Assembly: GCA_001595885.1 (NCBI GenBank)
Contig: LSSH01000007.1
Coordinates: forward strand, 1-28,879
Direction: 5' to 3'
Origin: Candidatus Proteinoplasmatales archaeon SG8-5
GTDB lineage: Archaea; Thermoplasmatota; Thermoplasmata; SG8-5
DNA length: 28,879 nucleotides
In this document: piece after piece, positions 28,731 through 28,879 of the stretch
Position numbering within the stretch: position 1 is the first letter of the stretch
How the letters are laid out: every line of letters starts with the position of its first letter
Translations under genes and position numbers: made by a program
The notes under the pieces: model-generated
Databases searched by the model: none
Seen by the model: only the letters and a program-made list of their open reading frames with translations
Told to the model about the DNA's origin: nothing

Positions 28731-28879
28731 ATGTGCATGGCCATGGTCAAGGTTATTAGGTTCAGGACTGACAAATGCACGGGTTGCAGGGAATGCGAGA
28801 AGGCTTGCTCGAAGGTCCATTTCAAGGTCGAGACTGGCGGGGGACAATCCGCCATCAGGATCTCCGAGAACGGAGGTCA
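28731..28879 (+). CDS. 4Fe-4S ferredoxin-domain protein, 5' part
   Basis: The gene runs off the right edge, leaving about 49 codons. The N-terminus MCMAMVKVIRFRTDKCTGC leads to one full iron-sulfur motif, CTGCRECEKAC (C-x2-C-x2-C-x3-C), not followed by Pro. The continuation (VHFKV, SAIRISENGG) matches HycB/DMSO-reductase-type ferredoxin subunits, in which a second set of cysteines would follow beyond the window. Likely an electron-carrier subunit of an oxidoreductase. GGAGGG lies 4 bases before ATG 28731 and 10 before ATG 28737, so either may be used. Divergent from queD. Confidence 0.75.
   Translation, partial: MCMAMVKVIRFRTDKCTGCRECEKACSKVHFKVETGGGQSAIRISENGG

Overview
The window comes from an archaeon, most likely a euryarchaeon close to the Thermoplasmatota. 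The archaeal markers are RadB, ABCE1/Rli1, ribosomal proteins S17e and L10e, an archaeal GPN-loop GTPase, isopentenyl phosphate kinase with type 2 IPP isomerase, and archaeosine-type queD-queC-queE genes. The assignment to a lineage is inference from gene content, not from a search. Most first genes have a TATA-like box about 24-30 bases before the start codon, which predicts leaderless mRNAs. Genes inside operons carry Shine-Dalgarno (SD) sequences instead.

Layout. 1-5000: the end of a secreted multi-domain surface protein, a TPR protein, and a TctA/DUF112-family permease with a soluble insert. 5090-8130 (minus): cupin, flavodoxin, ABCE1 and a small winged-helix-like protein. 8204-14199: ferritin-like protein, radical SAM enzyme, zinc-ribbon membrane protein, a large secreted phospholipase D-fold protein with lamin-tail domains, a polytopic membrane protein, and S17e. 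14200-17189: a structured intergenic stretch, then an ABC exporter operon that appears to contain an unlisted 32-codon ORF between ATPase and permease. 17183-21018: nitrilase-family amidohydrolase, membrane-anchored cyclophilin, zinc-ribbon membrane protein, and an NfeD-SPFH pair. 21019-21727: an RNA-rich island with a 25-base tandem hairpin array, a tRNA-like relic, and a tRNA-Lys(CUU) interrupted in the T-loop by a 129-base intron. 21728-28879: GPN GTPase, RadB, the isoprenoid operon IPK-IDI2-prenyl synthase (minus), L10e, the 7-deazaguanine operon queD-queC-queE (minus, queE frameshifted), and the start of a ferredoxin-like gene.

How the genes work together. IPK, IDI2 and the prenyl synthase take isopentenyl phosphate to IPP, then DMAPP, then long prenyl diphosphates for ether lipids. 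QueD, QueC and QueE make preQ0, the precursor of archaeosine at position 15 of tRNA. NfeD and SPFH form a conserved membrane pair. The ATPase and two permeases form one exporter.

Most notable observations: (1) the tRNA-Lys T-loop intron, whose exon-intron junctions fold into a textbook bulge-helix-bulge and give a perfect TTCGAAT loop after splicing; (2) the hairpin array next to it; (3) L10e lacking the roughly 20-residue loop that approaches the ribosomal P site; (4) a one-base frameshift in queE; (5) the overlapped small ORF in the ABC operon.
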